Positions 28,612 through 38,102 are shown, counted from the first letter of the stretch. The stretch is 64,000 nt of DNA from Rhizobium albus (GCA_030160035.1 BSNO01000003.1:434001-498000), one strand, 5' to 3'. Notes: generated by a model from the letters alone, not told the origin. A program made the numbers and translations.

Positions 28612-30327
28612 ATGAGCAAAGCCAAAGGTATGCGCAAGGGGTTGGCCGGGTATGGCGATGCGGGCTTTTCCCTGTTCCTGCGAAAGGCTTTCATCAAGGC
28701 GATGGGCTATTCGGACGATGCGCTCGATCGTCCAATCATCGGTATCACGAATACCTATTCCGGCTTCAATGCGTGCCATCGCAATGTGCCCGACATGATC
28801 GAGGCGATCAAACGCGGCGTGATGCTGGCCGGTGGACTGCCGGTCGATTTCCCTGTGATTTCCATGCATGAGGCCTTCACCAATCCGACCAGCATGTATG
28901 TGCGCAATCTCATGGCAATGGATGCCGAGGAGATGATCCGCGCGCAGCCGATGGATGCTGTCGTGCTGATCGGTGGGTGCGACAAGACAGTGCCGGCGCT
29001 GCTGATGGGCGCGGCAAGTGCGGATGTCCCTGCAATCATGACCGTGACCGGTCCGATGATCACCGGCAGCCACAAGGGCGAGCGGCTCGGTGCCTGTACC
29101 GATTGCCGGCGTCTTTGGGGCCAGCACCGCGCGGGCGAGATCGACGAGGCGGAAATCGAGGAAATCAGCGGCAAGCTGGCGCCAGGCGCCGGCACCTGCA
29201 TGGTGATGGGTACGGCGAGCACGATGGCGCTGGTCACAGAAGCCATGGGCATGATGCTCCCCGGTGGCGCGTCTATCCCGGCAGTCCATGCCGATCGTAT
29301 GCGCCATGCGGAAGCGACAGGTGCCCGCGCCGTGGAAATCGCAGCGGAAAATCTGCGTCCGTCGATGATCATGAACAAGGCGTCGATGCGCAACGCCATG
29401 CGCGTGCTTCAGGCGGTTGGCGGCTCGACCAACGGTGTCGTCCATCTCGCCGCCATCGCCGGTCGGCTTGGATTCGATTTCGATCTCGAAGACCTCGATC
29501 AACTGGGTGCCGAGACGCCCGTTCTGGTCGACCTCAAGCCATCCGGTCAGCATTACATGGAGGATCTCTTCCGGGCGGGTGGGTTGACCACCGTCTTGCG
29601 GGAGATCCAGGATCTGCTCGATCAGGACTGCATGACGATTACCGGACGCACGCTTCGCGACAACATCGAAGCGCAGCCGCCAACCTGGAAGCAGGACGCT
29701 GTTCGTCCGATCTCGGATCCGATCCACCAGGGCGGCGGGATCCGTTTGCTCAGAGGAAATCTTGCGCCCAACGGTGCCATCATCAAGCAGGCTGCCGCGA
29801 CGAAATCGCTCCTGAAGCACAAGGGGCGCGCAGTGGTCTTTACGTCTCTTGCCGACATGGCGGATCGGCTGGACTCGCCGGATCTCGATGTTGCCGCCAA
29901 CGATGTTCTCGTCCTGCAAAATGCCGGCCCGAAGGGCGCGCCCGGCATGCCTGAAGCGGGCTACATCCCGATCCCGAAGAAGCTGGCAGCGCAAGGCGTG
30001 AAGGACATGGTGCGGTTGTCCGATGCGCGCATGAGCGGCACTGCCTTCGGCGCGATCGTCCTGCATATTTCCCCGGAAGCTGCAGCGGGTGGCCCATTGG
30101 CGCTGGTGCGTGACGGCGATGAGATCGAACTCGATGTTGAAGCTGGACTTCTGTCGCTGCACGTCAGCGATGAGGAGCTTGAGCGCCGCAAGACTGAATG
30201 GTCGCCGCCATCGCACGTAAAGGCCGAACGAGGCTACGCGAAGCTCTACTACGACGAAGTGCTCCAGGCCGAGGACGGCTGCGACTTCAACTTCCTGCGC
30301 GCCAAGCCACGCAGTTTGCACGACTGA
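28612..30327 (+). CDS. IlvD/Edd family sugar-acid dehydratase
   Basis: A 571-aa Fe-S dehydratase. C55 (FNACHRN), C123 (GGCDKTVPA) and C196 (GTCMVMGTAST) are the three cluster ligands, and K125 next to D124 is the metal-binding Lys. The insertion GACTDCRRLWGQHRAGE marks the branch that acts on aldonic acids (arabinonate, xylonate, galactonate and similar) rather than on dihydroxy-isovalerate. It gives 2-keto-3-deoxy acids. The next gene, a larA homologue, starts 10 bp after its stop, so epimerisation and dehydration are probably successive steps. Confidence 0.92.
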   Translation: MSKAKGMRKGLAGYGDAGFSLFLRKAFIKAMGYSDDALDRPIIGITNTYSGFNACHRNVPDMIEAIKRGVMLAGGLPVDFPVISMHEAFTNPTSMYVRNLMAMDAEEMIRAQPMDAVVLIGGCDKTVPALLMGAASADVPAIMTVTGPMITGSHKGERLGACTDCRRLWGQHRAGEIDEAEIEEISGKLAPGAGTCMVMGTASTMALVTEAMGMMLPGGASIPAVHADRMRHAEATGARAVEIAAENLRPSMIMNKASMRNAMRVLQAVGGSTNGVVHLAAIAGRLGFDFDLEDLDQLGAETPVLVDLKPSGQHYMEDLFRAGGLTTVLREIQDLLDQDCMTITGRTLRDNIEAQPPTWKQDAVRPISDPIHQGGGIRLLRGNLAPNGAIIKQAAATKSLLKHKGRAVVFTSLADMADRLDSPDLDVAANDVLVLQNAGPKGAPGMPEAGYIPIPKKLAAQGVKDMVRLSDARMSGTAFGAIVLHISPEAAAGGPLALVRDGDEIELDVEAGLLSLHVSDEELERRKTEWSPPSHVKAERGYAKLYYDEVLQAEDGCDFNFLRAKPRSLHD

Positions 30328-30337
30328 GGATATCGTC

Positions 30338-31660
30338 ATGCCGAGTGCACAGTTTCCCGAGCTGAGGTTCAAGCATCTCGAAGACGTCGTCCTGCCGAAG
30401 GTGGCGCGCGTCCGTCTGCGCCATCCGGCCGGCGATCCGATTACCGACATCCCAGGTGCAGCGGAGAAGGCGATCCGCTCCTCCGCACGGCTGAACGCCA
30501 TGCCGGCCGGAAGCGCGATCGCCGTCGCACTGGGCAGCCGTGGGATCAACAGCATCCCGACGGTCGCCCGCACGGTGATCGACACGCTGAAGGCCATGGG
30601 CCATGCACCCTTCGTGGTTCCGGCGATGGGGAGCCATGGCGGCGGGACGGCGGAAGGCCAGGTGAAGGTGCTCGCCAATCTCGGTTTGACGCCCGAAGCG
30701 CTCGGTTGCGAGATCAGGGCAACCATGGACGTCGTCGACTATGGTGAGACCCCAGACGGGGCACGCTGTAAGTTCGACAAGAACGCAGCAGGCGCCGATG
30801 CGGTCGTGGTGATCAACCGCGTGAAGTCCCATACGACCTTCGATCGGCCGATCGAGAGCGGTCTGGTCAAGATGACAGCGGTCGGTCTCGGCAAAGCGGA
30901 TGGGGCGCGGGCCGTCCATCGCACCGGTCCGCCGGCACTCAGCGAGACCTTGCCGGCGCTCGCGAAGATCGCGCTTCAGCATTCGCCGATCGCATTCGGC
31001 ATTGCGCTCGTCGAAAACGCAGCGAAGCAACTGGTCGTGCTGGAAGGCGTTGATCGAGACGACTTCTTCGAAGCGGACGAGCGTCTTCTCAAGCTCGCCA
31101 AAACCCACATTGCGCGACTGCCCTTCGACCACATCGATGCTTTGGTCGTCGAGCAGATCGGCAAGGATATTTCGGGCGCAGGCATGGATCATGCGGTGAC
31201 GGGGAGGGCGGATCTCCGATCGATACCCAATCCGCCTCCCTTCGTTTCGCGGATCGCGGTACTCGGCCTATCCAAGGCGACTGGCGGCAACGGGCTCGGT
31301 GTCGGTCTCGCCGATTTCACAACACTCGACGTCGCCGCCAAGGTCGACGTGCAGCAGATCTACATGAACTCGTTGACTTCCACGCTCGTCGAGAAATCGC
31401 GCTTTCCGATCGTGCTCCCGGATGACCGCGATGCGTTGCGCGCGCTCGTTTCAACCTCCTGGTCTAGAACCGATCCGGAAACCGGGCTCTGCATCATCCG
31501 CTCGACGCTTCACCTGGACGAGGTCCTGCTGTCCGAAGCGCTTCTGACCGCCATGCGCGCCAGTGCAAACTACGTGGACGAGGGGCCCCTGGAGGATCTT
31601 CGGTTCGACGAGGCGGGTCGGCTCCTCACCCGCGCCTATGCAGCGGATATGGCGGCCTGA
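30338..31660 (+). CDS. LarA-family nickel-pincer-dependent racemase/epimerase homologue
   Basis: A 440-aa protein of the LarA (DUF2088) superfamily. Candidate counterparts of the nickel and catalytic residues are H100 (AMGSHGGG), H165 (VKSHTTF), K178 (GLVKM) and H194 (AVHRTG); K178 would carry the pincer cofactor, and K178-H194 keeps the 16-residue spacing of lactate racemase, while H165-K178 is three longer. It is therefore a divergent relative, not an ordinary lactate racemase. larB, larC and larE nearby should supply the cofactor. Proximity to a sugar-acid dehydratase suggests C2 epimerisation of an aldonate; substrate is inferred, not shown. Confidence 0.85.
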   Translation: MPSAQFPELRFKHLEDVVLPKVARVRLRHPAGDPITDIPGAAEKAIRSSARLNAMPAGSAIAVALGSRGINSIPTVARTVIDTLKAMGHAPFVVPAMGSHGGGTAEGQVKVLANLGLTPEALGCEIRATMDVVDYGETPDGARCKFDKNAAGADAVVVINRVKSHTTFDRPIESGLVKMTAVGLGKADGARAVHRTGPPALSETLPALAKIALQHSPIAFGIALVENAAKQLVVLEGVDRDDFFEADERLLKLAKTHIARLPFDHIDALVVEQIGKDISGAGMDHAVTGRADLRSIPNPPPFVSRIAVLGLSKATGGNGLGVGLADFTTLDVAAKVDVQQIYMNSLTSTLVEKSRFPIVLPDDRDALRALVSTSWSRTDPETGLCIIRSTLHLDEVLLSEALLTAMRASANYVDEGPLEDLRFDEAGRLLTRAYAADMAA

Positions 31661-31661
31661 A

Positions 31662-32753
31662 ATGAGCGATCGGGACAGGAAGCGGTTGCGCGTCGCCATC
31701 ATCGGCTGTGGATGGGTCGCCGGCAGCCAGATCGAGCGGGGCTTCGATGCCCTTAACGATCGTTTCGACGTGTCGGCATGTTGCGATCTCGACGAGGTAC
31801 GGGCTAGGTCCTTTGCGGACAAGCACGGCATAGAGCGGGTCGCCAGCTACGAGGCCATTCTGGCGAGTGACGAGGTGGACGTCGTCAGCATCTGCACGCC
31901 GCCTTCCATGCATCATGCGATGGTGATGGCGGCACTCGAGGCCGGCAAGGACGTGATTTGCGAAAAGCCTTTCACCAGCTCGTTGCGGCTGATGGACGAA
32001 GTCATCGCAGCCGAAAAGCAATCCGGACGCCGGGTGATGCCGATTTTCCAGTACCGCTTTGCTCCGGGCATCGCGAAGATCAAGGCGCTGATCGCATCGG
32101 GTTTGTGTGGTCGCGCCTATGTTTCCTCCGTGGAGACGGCATGGCTTCGCGGGCCCGCCTACTACTCGGTGCCATGGCGCGGCAAGTTCGCGACCGAGCT
32201 GGGTGGCGTGCTCTTGACCCAGTCGATCCACATCCACGATCTATTCGCGTGGCTGATGGGCCCGATTGCCGAAGTGCGGGGCTTCAAGACGACCAGGGTC
32301 AATCCGATCGAAGTGGAGGATTGCGCGGTGGCGAGCCTTCGCATGGCCGATGGCTCTCTCGCCTCACTGACCGCGACGCTCGGTTCGGTTCGTCCGAGCA
32401 CCCGCATCCGGCTTTGCTTCGAGAACATGGTCATCGAGCGTTACTGCCGTGACGAAAACGCGATCCGCCCTGGCTACGAGCCATGGGAAGTGACGGCGGC
32501 GGCGCCGGAGCTGCAGGAACAGGCAGATGCGATCCTGGCCGCAGCACCCGTCGGGCGCGAGGACTTTGCGGGCCAGTTCGAGGATTTCGCGGACTCACTC
32601 CTGAAGTCGCGCCCATTCGCCGTCACGCTCGAGGATGCCCGGCGATCGCTGGAACTCATCACGGCACAGTTCCACGCGGCCGAAACGGGAGAAACGGTCA
32701 TTCTGCCCATCACGGAAGAACATCCGCGTTACGATGGTTGGGTGCATGTCTGA
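31662..32753 (+). CDS. Gfo/Idh/MocA family oxidoreductase
   Basis: A 363-aa NAD(P)-dependent dehydrogenase. ATG 31662 is one base after the larA stop. The Rossmann start is RVAIIGCGWVAGSQIE, and the conserved VICEKPFTSS gives the EKP motif. A His pair, IHIHDLFAW, near residue 190 fits the family's substrate-binding His. It probably oxidises the hydroxy acid or a lactone made by neighbours. The last eight bases overlap the GMC oxidoreductase start (ATGTCTGA). Confidence 0.9.
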   Translation: MSDRDRKRLRVAIIGCGWVAGSQIERGFDALNDRFDVSACCDLDEVRARSFADKHGIERVASYEAILASDEVDVVSICTPPSMHHAMVMAALEAGKDVICEKPFTSSLRLMDEVIAAEKQSGRRVMPIFQYRFAPGIAKIKALIASGLCGRAYVSSVETAWLRGPAYYSVPWRGKFATELGGVLLTQSIHIHDLFAWLMGPIAEVRGFKTTRVNPIEVEDCAVASLRMADGSLASLTATLGSVRPSTRIRLCFENMVIERYCRDENAIRPGYEPWEVTAAAPELQEQADAILAAAPVGREDFAGQFEDFADSLLKSRPFAVTLEDARRSLELITAQFHAAETGETVILPITEEHPRYDGWVHV

Positions 32754-34500
32754 GAAGGCAACCGGCGAGATGGCCGAGATTTACGACTTCATCATCGTGG
32801 GTGGCGGAAGTGCAGGGTGCGTGCTCGCCAACCGGCTTTCATCCGATCCATCGACGCGGGTGCTCCTGATCGAGGCGGGCGAAGACACGCCCCCGGGCCG
32901 CGTTCCTACGCCGATCCTCGACAGCTTTGCCGGACTTGCCTACCTGAATGCACGCTTCCTCTGGAACGATCTGAAAGCGACGACGGAGGCCTCTTCCCCG
33001 GAAAAGCCGGATGCATCGCGGCCGTTGCGCAAATACGAGCAGGCGAAGGTTCTGGGTGGCGGGTCCGCGGTTAATGGACAACTCGCCAACCGCGGTGCGC
33101 CGCATGACTACGACGAGTGGGAAGCCAAGGGCGCATCCGGCTGGCGGTGGGAAACGGTGCTTCCGTACTTCAGGAAGCTCGAGCGCGACGTCGATTTCGA
33201 TGGCCCGCTGCACGGGCAGGACGGACCGATCGCGATCTCGCGTGTCGACGAAAGCCTTTGGCCCGAACATGCCCATGCCATGGCGCGCGCATTCAAGAAC
33301 GCTGGCTTCGCCTATGTTCCGGATCAGAACGGCGAGTTCGTCGACGGATATTATCCGGTGGCAATCAGCAACATCTATGACCGCCGCGTAACGACGGCGA
33401 TCGGCTATCTCGGCTACCGCGTGCGCAGCCGCGAGAACCTGACTCTGATGACCGACACGCAGGTCACGGGCCTGTCGTTCGAGGGCCTCACCTGCACCGG
33501 CGTTTCGGCAGTGACGGGCGATGCGCCGGAGCGGCAATATCGTGCGCGGGAAGTCATCCTGTCGGCGGGCGCGCTCCACTCGCCGGCACTTCTCCTGCGC
33601 GCCGGGATTGGCCCGGCCGATGACCTCAAACAACTGGGCATCGATGTCGTGGCGGATCGCCAGGGCGTCGGCCGCAGGCTCATGGACCATCCGTCGGTCG
33701 CCGTTGCGGCCTTCATCAAGCCGGGAGCTCGGATTAACGGACGGACCCGGCGCCACCTCATGCTTGGACTGCGCTTTTCGTCCGAGCTTCATGGCGCACC
33801 GCGCGGTGATATGGCCGCATCGATCGCCTCGAAGTCTGCCTGGCACGATGTGGGCAGTCAGCTTTCCACCGTGAACATGTGGGTCAACAAGACCTTCTCG
33901 GAGGATGGTTCGGTGACCTTGGCCAATCGCGATTGGCGCATCGAACCGAAGATCGACTTCAACCTTCTGTCGGACAGCCGCGATCTCGATCGGATGATGC
34001 TCGGCTACCGCAAGCTTGCGGCAATCGTACTGAGCGAAGAGCTTGCAGGTGTGGTGAGCGACGTGTTTCCCGCAAGCTACAGCGACAAGGTTCGCCAGGT
34101 CGGCGCACTCAACGCACGAAACCGTCTGGCGACTGGCATGCTTGCACGCCTGCTCGACGGTCCCGAAAAGCTGCGTAGCCTTCTGATCAACACGTTGATC
34201 GTCGAGGGCGACCCGATGTCGGTCCTGATGAAGGACGATCATGCGCTCGAGGCGTTCATTCGACGCGCTGCTGTCGGCGTGTGGCACGCGTCCTGTTCCT
34301 GCCGAATGGGAGCGCATGACGACCCCAGGGCCGTGACCGATTTCGACGGGCGCGTTCACGGCGTCAACGGCCTGCGCGTCGTCGACGCCTCCATCTTTCC
34401 CGGAATTCCGAGCGGGAACACCAATTTGCCAACGATCATGGTCGCCGAGCGCATCTCGGACATCATCCTCGAGCAGAGGCGCCGCCAGGTAGCGGCCTGA
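32746..34500 (+). CDS. GMC family FAD-dependent oxidoreductase
   Basis: A 584-aa flavoprotein. The FAD-binding GGGSAGCVLANRL motif (near residue 19) and the GMC signature LGGGSAVNGQLANRG follow; the active-site His is in WHASCSCRMG near the C terminus and Asn in SGNTNLPT. The start at 32746 overlaps the previous gene; MAEIYDF at 32770 is an alternative. Members oxidise alcohols such as sugars, choline or polyols, so it could make the acid or keto intermediate for this pathway. Confidence 0.88.
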   Translation: MSEKATGEMAEIYDFIIVGGGSAGCVLANRLSSDPSTRVLLIEAGEDTPPGRVPTPILDSFAGLAYLNARFLWNDLKATTEASSPEKPDASRPLRKYEQAKVLGGGSAVNGQLANRGAPHDYDEWEAKGASGWRWETVLPYFRKLERDVDFDGPLHGQDGPIAISRVDESLWPEHAHAMARAFKNAGFAYVPDQNGEFVDGYYPVAISNIYDRRVTTAIGYLGYRVRSRENLTLMTDTQVTGLSFEGLTCTGVSAVTGDAPERQYRAREVILSAGALHSPALLLRAGIGPADDLKQLGIDVVADRQGVGRRLMDHPSVAVAAFIKPGARINGRTRRHLMLGLRFSSELHGAPRGDMAASIASKSAWHDVGSQLSTVNMWVNKTFSEDGSVTLANRDWRIEPKIDFNLLSDSRDLDRMMLGYRKLAAIVLSEELAGVVSDVFPASYSDKVRQVGALNARNRLATGMLARLLDGPEKLRSLLINTLIVEGDPMSVLMKDDHALEAFIRRAAVGVWHASCSCRMGAHDDPRAVTDFDGRVHGVNGLRVVDASIFPGIPSGNTNLPTIMVAERISDIILEQRRRQVAA

Positions 34501-34520
34501 TCGACATCAGGAGAGAACCA

Positions 34521-36017
34521 TTGCAGCATTCCACCGGACCCGGCCCGCTGAAACTTCCCGAAAAGCCGCGCGACTATTCTGCCCTCATCGACGGGCGCTT
34601 CGTGAGGGCAGGTGAGCGCGACGTCATCGAACGGGAAAACCCAGCGCACGGAACGGTGGTCAGCCGCTATCCCAAGGCGACGGCCGAGGATCTGCGCGAA
34701 GCCCTAAAGGCCGCCCGGCGCAGTTTCGATAGTGCCGTCTGGTCCGGGCTGTCGGCCGCCGACCGCAGCCGGATCCTGCTCAAGGTCGCAGCATTGATCG
34801 ATCAGCATCGCGTCGAACTCCGCGAGATCGAGTGTCTGGAAGTCGGCAAGCCGATCGGCTTGGTCGACCGGGAGATCGGCGGCACGATCGCCCATTGGGA
34901 GTACGCCGCAACGCTCGCGCGTCACAGCTATGGCGACACCTATGACACATTCGGAAACGGCGCACTCGGGCTGATCCTGCGCAATCCGGTCGGCGTGGTC
35001 AGCATGATCACGCCCTGGAACTATCCGCTGCTGATCAACAGCCAGAAACTTCCCTTCGCTCTCGCCGTTGGATGCTCCGCCGTGGTGAAACCGAGCGAGC
35101 TGACCTCAGGCTCGGCGCTCCGTCTCGGCGAGCTTCTGATGGAAGCCGGCATCCCGGCAGGCGTCGTCAACATCATCGCCGGCACGGGCCTCGATCTCGG
35201 TGAGGAGCTTTGCTGTGCCGAGGAGGTCGACATGATCTCGTTCACCGGTTCAACGGCTGTCGGTCGCAAGATCGGTGCGCTTGCCGGAGAGCGGCTGAAG
35301 CGCGTGTCGCTCGAACTGGGCGGAAAAAGCGCACATATCGTGTGTGCGGACGCCGATCTCGATCTGGCTGCCGAGAAAGTGGCGCTGGGCGCAACGCGCA
35401 ATGCCGGCCAGGCATGTGTTGGTGGAACGCGGCTCGTCGTTGAACGATCGATCGCCGAGAAGTTCTGCGAGGCCGTCCAGGCCGAAATCTCCAAGTTGAA
35501 GGTCGGCGATCCGCTGGATCCGGAGACGACGCTCGGACCTCTCGTGAGCGGCCTTCAGAAGCAGCGTGTCGAGGGCTACATCGCTGATGGTGAGCGAGCG
35601 GGTGCGCAGCGCTGGTCGCTCGAAGCCGATCGTGCGGTCAGCGCGCTGCCGGGCCATTTCGTCCAGCCGACGGTCTTCACGGGCGTCGAGCCTGCCATGA
35701 AGATCGCGCAGGAAGAAATCTTCGGCCCGGTGCTCTCCGTTCTGACGTTCGACGATTTCGGCGAGGCTGTTTCCATTGCCAACAGCACGTCGTATGGACT
35801 GGCAGCGGGTGTCTGGACCAATGATCTGAACACAGCGATCCAGTTTTCGCGCAAGCTCGTCGCAGGATCGATCGAGGTGAACACGTTCCTCGCCGGCGTT
35901 CCGGAACTCCCCATCGTCGGCCACCGCGACAGTGGCGTCGGACATGAGCGCGGCCGCTTTGCCATCGACGAATTCACGGAGCTGAAGACTGTCCAGCTGC
36001 AAACGCGGCCCATCTGA
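34521..36017 (+). CDS. NAD(P)-dependent aldehyde dehydrogenase
   Basis: A 498-aa aldehyde dehydrogenase. It starts at TTG 34521, with GGAG upstream. Signature residues are the catalytic Glu in LELGGKSAH and the catalytic Cys in NAGQACVGGTR; MITPWNYPLL and FTGST are nucleotide-binding stretches. In Weimberg-type routes a similar enzyme oxidises 2-ketoglutarate semialdehyde made by a DHDPS-family dehydratase; both classes are present here, which is inference. The larC gene follows 20 bp downstream. Confidence 0.93.
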   Translation: MQHSTGPGPLKLPEKPRDYSALIDGRFVRAGERDVIERENPAHGTVVSRYPKATAEDLREALKAARRSFDSAVWSGLSAADRSRILLKVAALIDQHRVELREIECLEVGKPIGLVDREIGGTIAHWEYAATLARHSYGDTYDTFGNGALGLILRNPVGVVSMITPWNYPLLINSQKLPFALAVGCSAVVKPSELTSGSALRLGELLMEAGIPAGVVNIIAGTGLDLGEELCCAEEVDMISFTGSTAVGRKIGALAGERLKRVSLELGGKSAHIVCADADLDLAAEKVALGATRNAGQACVGGTRLVVERSIAEKFCEAVQAEISKLKVGDPLDPETTLGPLVSGLQKQRVEGYIADGERAGAQRWSLEADRAVSALPGHFVQPTVFTGVEPAMKIAQEEIFGPVLSVLTFDDFGEAVSIANSTSYGLAAGVWTNDLNTAIQFSRKLVAGSIEVNTFLAGVPELPIVGHRDSGVGHERGRFAIDEFTELKTVQLQTRPI

Positions 36018-36037
36018 CGCATCGACGAAAGAGTGCT

Positions 36038-37312
36038 ATGGCGCAGAACGCAGCAACGAAGACCAGGCTCAATCTGCATCTCGATGCGGTGGGCGGAATG
36101 GCGGGCGACATGTTCGTCGCTGCGGTGCTCGACGCGTTCCCTGACCTGCAACCAGCGATGCTTGCCGATGTCAGCGCGGTTCTTCCGGCGCACATCGGCG
36201 AGCCCGCCATCGAAGCTGGCCAATCATCCGGCCTTCGCGTACTGCGTTTTCGGCTCGCCTGGGCGGAGCGGGCGCCGGAGAGTCCCGCTCATCATGGGCA
36301 TGGCCATGATCATCATTCACATGGTCACCATAGCGGGTCGCAGGGAAAGCGCGAAGCTGCCTCGGACTACCGCTCGCTTCGCGCGCGGATCGAGACGGCA
36401 GCGCTGTCCGAAGGAACGGCGGCTCATGCCAGCGCCATCCTGCGCATTCTCGCCGAAGCCGAAGCCCACATTCACGGGACGTTGTTGGATGATGTGCATT
36501 TCCATGAAATCGGCGATTGGGATTCGCTGATGGACGTCGTGGCTGCCGGCAGCCTCATCGCAGCGTTGGAGCCGGCTGAGTGGAGCGTCTCGGACCTGCC
36601 GAGAGGCTCCGGGCTGGTCTCGACGCAACATGGGCTGTTGCCAGTGCCTGCGCCCGCCACCGCTGCCATCCTCGAAAGCTTTCGCTGGCGCGACGATGGT
36701 GTGGCCGGCGAGCGCGTGACGCCGACGGGTGCGGCGATCTTGAAGCATCTCTGCCCCCCCGATCCGCCGCGGCCAACAGCGCTTGGTCGACTGATCGCCA
36801 CCGGAACAGGCGCAGGAACGCGCGATCTCAAGGCTCTTCCAAACATCGTCCGGCTCTCGGCGTTCGACGCGGGCGCATCATCCGCACAGGAAGAGATCGA
36901 GGTCATGTGCTTCGATGTCGACGACATGACAGGCGAGGAAATCGCGATCTCGGCCGATCGCCTGCGGGCCGCCGATGGTGTGATCGATCTGAGCCTGATG
37001 ACTGTTCAGGGAAAGAAGGGGCGTCCCGCTACCCGGTTCCAGCTCCTCGTTCGCCCTGATGCTTCGAAGCAGGTGAGCGACCTCGTTTTCCTGGAAACCT
37101 CGACGCTCGGCGTGCGGATCAGTCTCCAGCAGCGCCGCGTATTGACGCGTGCGCATGCGCTGCGTGAGGGCCGTCGCGTCAAGACGGCTCAGCGTCCCGG
37201 TGGCGGCGCAAGCACCAAGATCGAATCGGACGAGCTGGCCGATATAGCGGGGCTCCAGGCACGTCGCGACCTGGCGCGGCGGATCGAGTGGGATGATGCC
37301 GATGACGATTGA
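36038..37312 (+). CDS. larC: nickel pincer cofactor biosynthesis protein LarC
   Basis: A 424-aa single-frame LarC, the CTP-dependent nickel insertase (cyclometallase) of the pincer cofactor. Hallmarks are the N-terminal HLDAVGGMAGDMFVAA, the HFHEIGDWDSLMDVV region, DLPRGSGLVSTQHG, and a C-terminal domain beginning about residue 290 with FDVDDMTGEE. In some lactobacilli larC is made by programmed frameshift; here it is one open frame. A His-rich stretch (about residues 84-98, HHGHGHDHHSHGHH) probably binds nickel. Its end overlaps larE by 20 bp. Confidence 0.94.
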   Translation: MAQNAATKTRLNLHLDAVGGMAGDMFVAAVLDAFPDLQPAMLADVSAVLPAHIGEPAIEAGQSSGLRVLRFRLAWAERAPESPAHHGHGHDHHSHGHHSGSQGKREAASDYRSLRARIETAALSEGTAAHASAILRILAEAEAHIHGTLLDDVHFHEIGDWDSLMDVVAAGSLIAALEPAEWSVSDLPRGSGLVSTQHGLLPVPAPATAAILESFRWRDDGVAGERVTPTGAAILKHLCPPDPPRPTALGRLIATGTGAGTRDLKALPNIVRLSAFDAGASSAQEEIEVMCFDVDDMTGEEIAISADRLRAADGVIDLSLMTVQGKKGRPATRFQLLVRPDASKQVSDLVFLETSTLGVRISLQQRRVLTRAHALREGRRVKTAQRPGGGASTKIESDELADIAGLQARRDLARRIEWDDADDD

Positions 37313-38087
37313 GCGCCCGGTTGACCGGCTCAGGATTGTTCTTCGCCCGTACGACAGCCTCACAGTCGCCGTTTCCGGAGGTGTCGACAGCATGACGCTC
37401 GCGCATGTCGCGCATGGCATCACGCAATTGACTGTCTTCCACGCCGTCTCCCCGGCAGTCCCGATGGAAGCGACAGCAAGGGTGAAGCACCATGCGGCTG
37501 AGCAGGGCTGGCGGCTGACGGTGGCGGAAGCCGGCGAAATGTCGGATGCGCGCTATCTCACCAACCCGCAGAACCGTTGCTACTTCTGCAAGACGAACCT
37601 CTATGACCGCATCCGCGCGAATGTCGGCGACGCGATTGTCGCCTCCGGCGCCAATCTGGATGATCTCGGCGATTATCGTCCCGGCCTACTCGCCGCCAGG
37701 GAGCGCGACGTCGTCCATCCGCTGATCGAGGCGCAACTGACGAAGCGTGACGTGCGGGATGTCGCGGCGAAACTCGGCTTGACGGATCTCGCCGAGCTGC
37801 CGGCCCAACCCTGCCTGTCGAGCAGGATCGAGACGGGCATTTCGATCAATGCGGGTGATCTGGCGTTCGTCGAGCAGATGGAGATGCGTGCGCGCGCGCT
37901 GCTGCCGGATTTCCAGCACGTGCGGTGTCGCATCCGCTCGGTCGGTGTGGTGCTGGAAGTGGATGATCCGGAGGATCCGCGTGTCCTGGCACTGCGTGAG
38001 ATGGCTGCAGCAGCTGCCCATGCGCACGGATCGCGGCTCGAAAGTATTCAACGGTATCGAATGGGCTCAGCATTTTTGAAACGCTGA
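37293..38087 (+). CDS. larE: sacrificial sulfur transferase LarE
   Basis: A 264-aa PP-loop ATPase that adenylates the pincer precursor and transfers sulfur. The PP-loop SGGVDS lies at residues 28-33. Other motifs are NPQNRCYFCKTNLYD and QPCLSSRIETG; the Cys in PCLSSR matches the sulfur-donor Cys of the L. plantarum enzyme. Several in-frame ATGs (37293, 37296, 37302) are possible starts, all overlapping larC, so translation is coupled. It converges on an enoyl-CoA hydratase gene 15 bp away. Confidence 0.94.
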   Translation: MMPMTIERPVDRLRIVLRPYDSLTVAVSGGVDSMTLAHVAHGITQLTVFHAVSPAVPMEATARVKHHAAEQGWRLTVAEAGEMSDARYLTNPQNRCYFCKTNLYDRIRANVGDAIVASGANLDDLGDYRPGLLAARERDVVHPLIEAQLTKRDVRDVAAKLGLTDLAELPAQPCLSSRIETGISINAGDLAFVEQMEMRARALLPDFQHVRCRIRSVGVVLEVDDPEDPRVLALREMAAAAAHAHGSRLESIQRYRMGSAFLKR

Positions 38088-38091
38088 GCCC
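38063..38091. terminator. hairpin spanning the larE stop
   Basis: GGGCTCAGC (38063-38071) pairs perfectly with GCTGAGCCC (38083-38091) across an 11-base loop. It includes the larE stop and precedes the converging hydratase stop by 12 bp, so it may end transcription in both directions. There is no following T-run, so it is only a possible terminator. Confidence 0.4.
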
Positions 38092-38102
38092 GCTGCGATG
38101 TC

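Noticed and set aside
28588-30726. 712-aa open frame antisense to the IlvD/Edd dehydratase
   Set aside because: The plus strand has an unmistakable dehydratase with its three cluster cysteines. The opposite frame is low-complexity and His/Arg-rich with no family pattern, a usual by-product of high GC.
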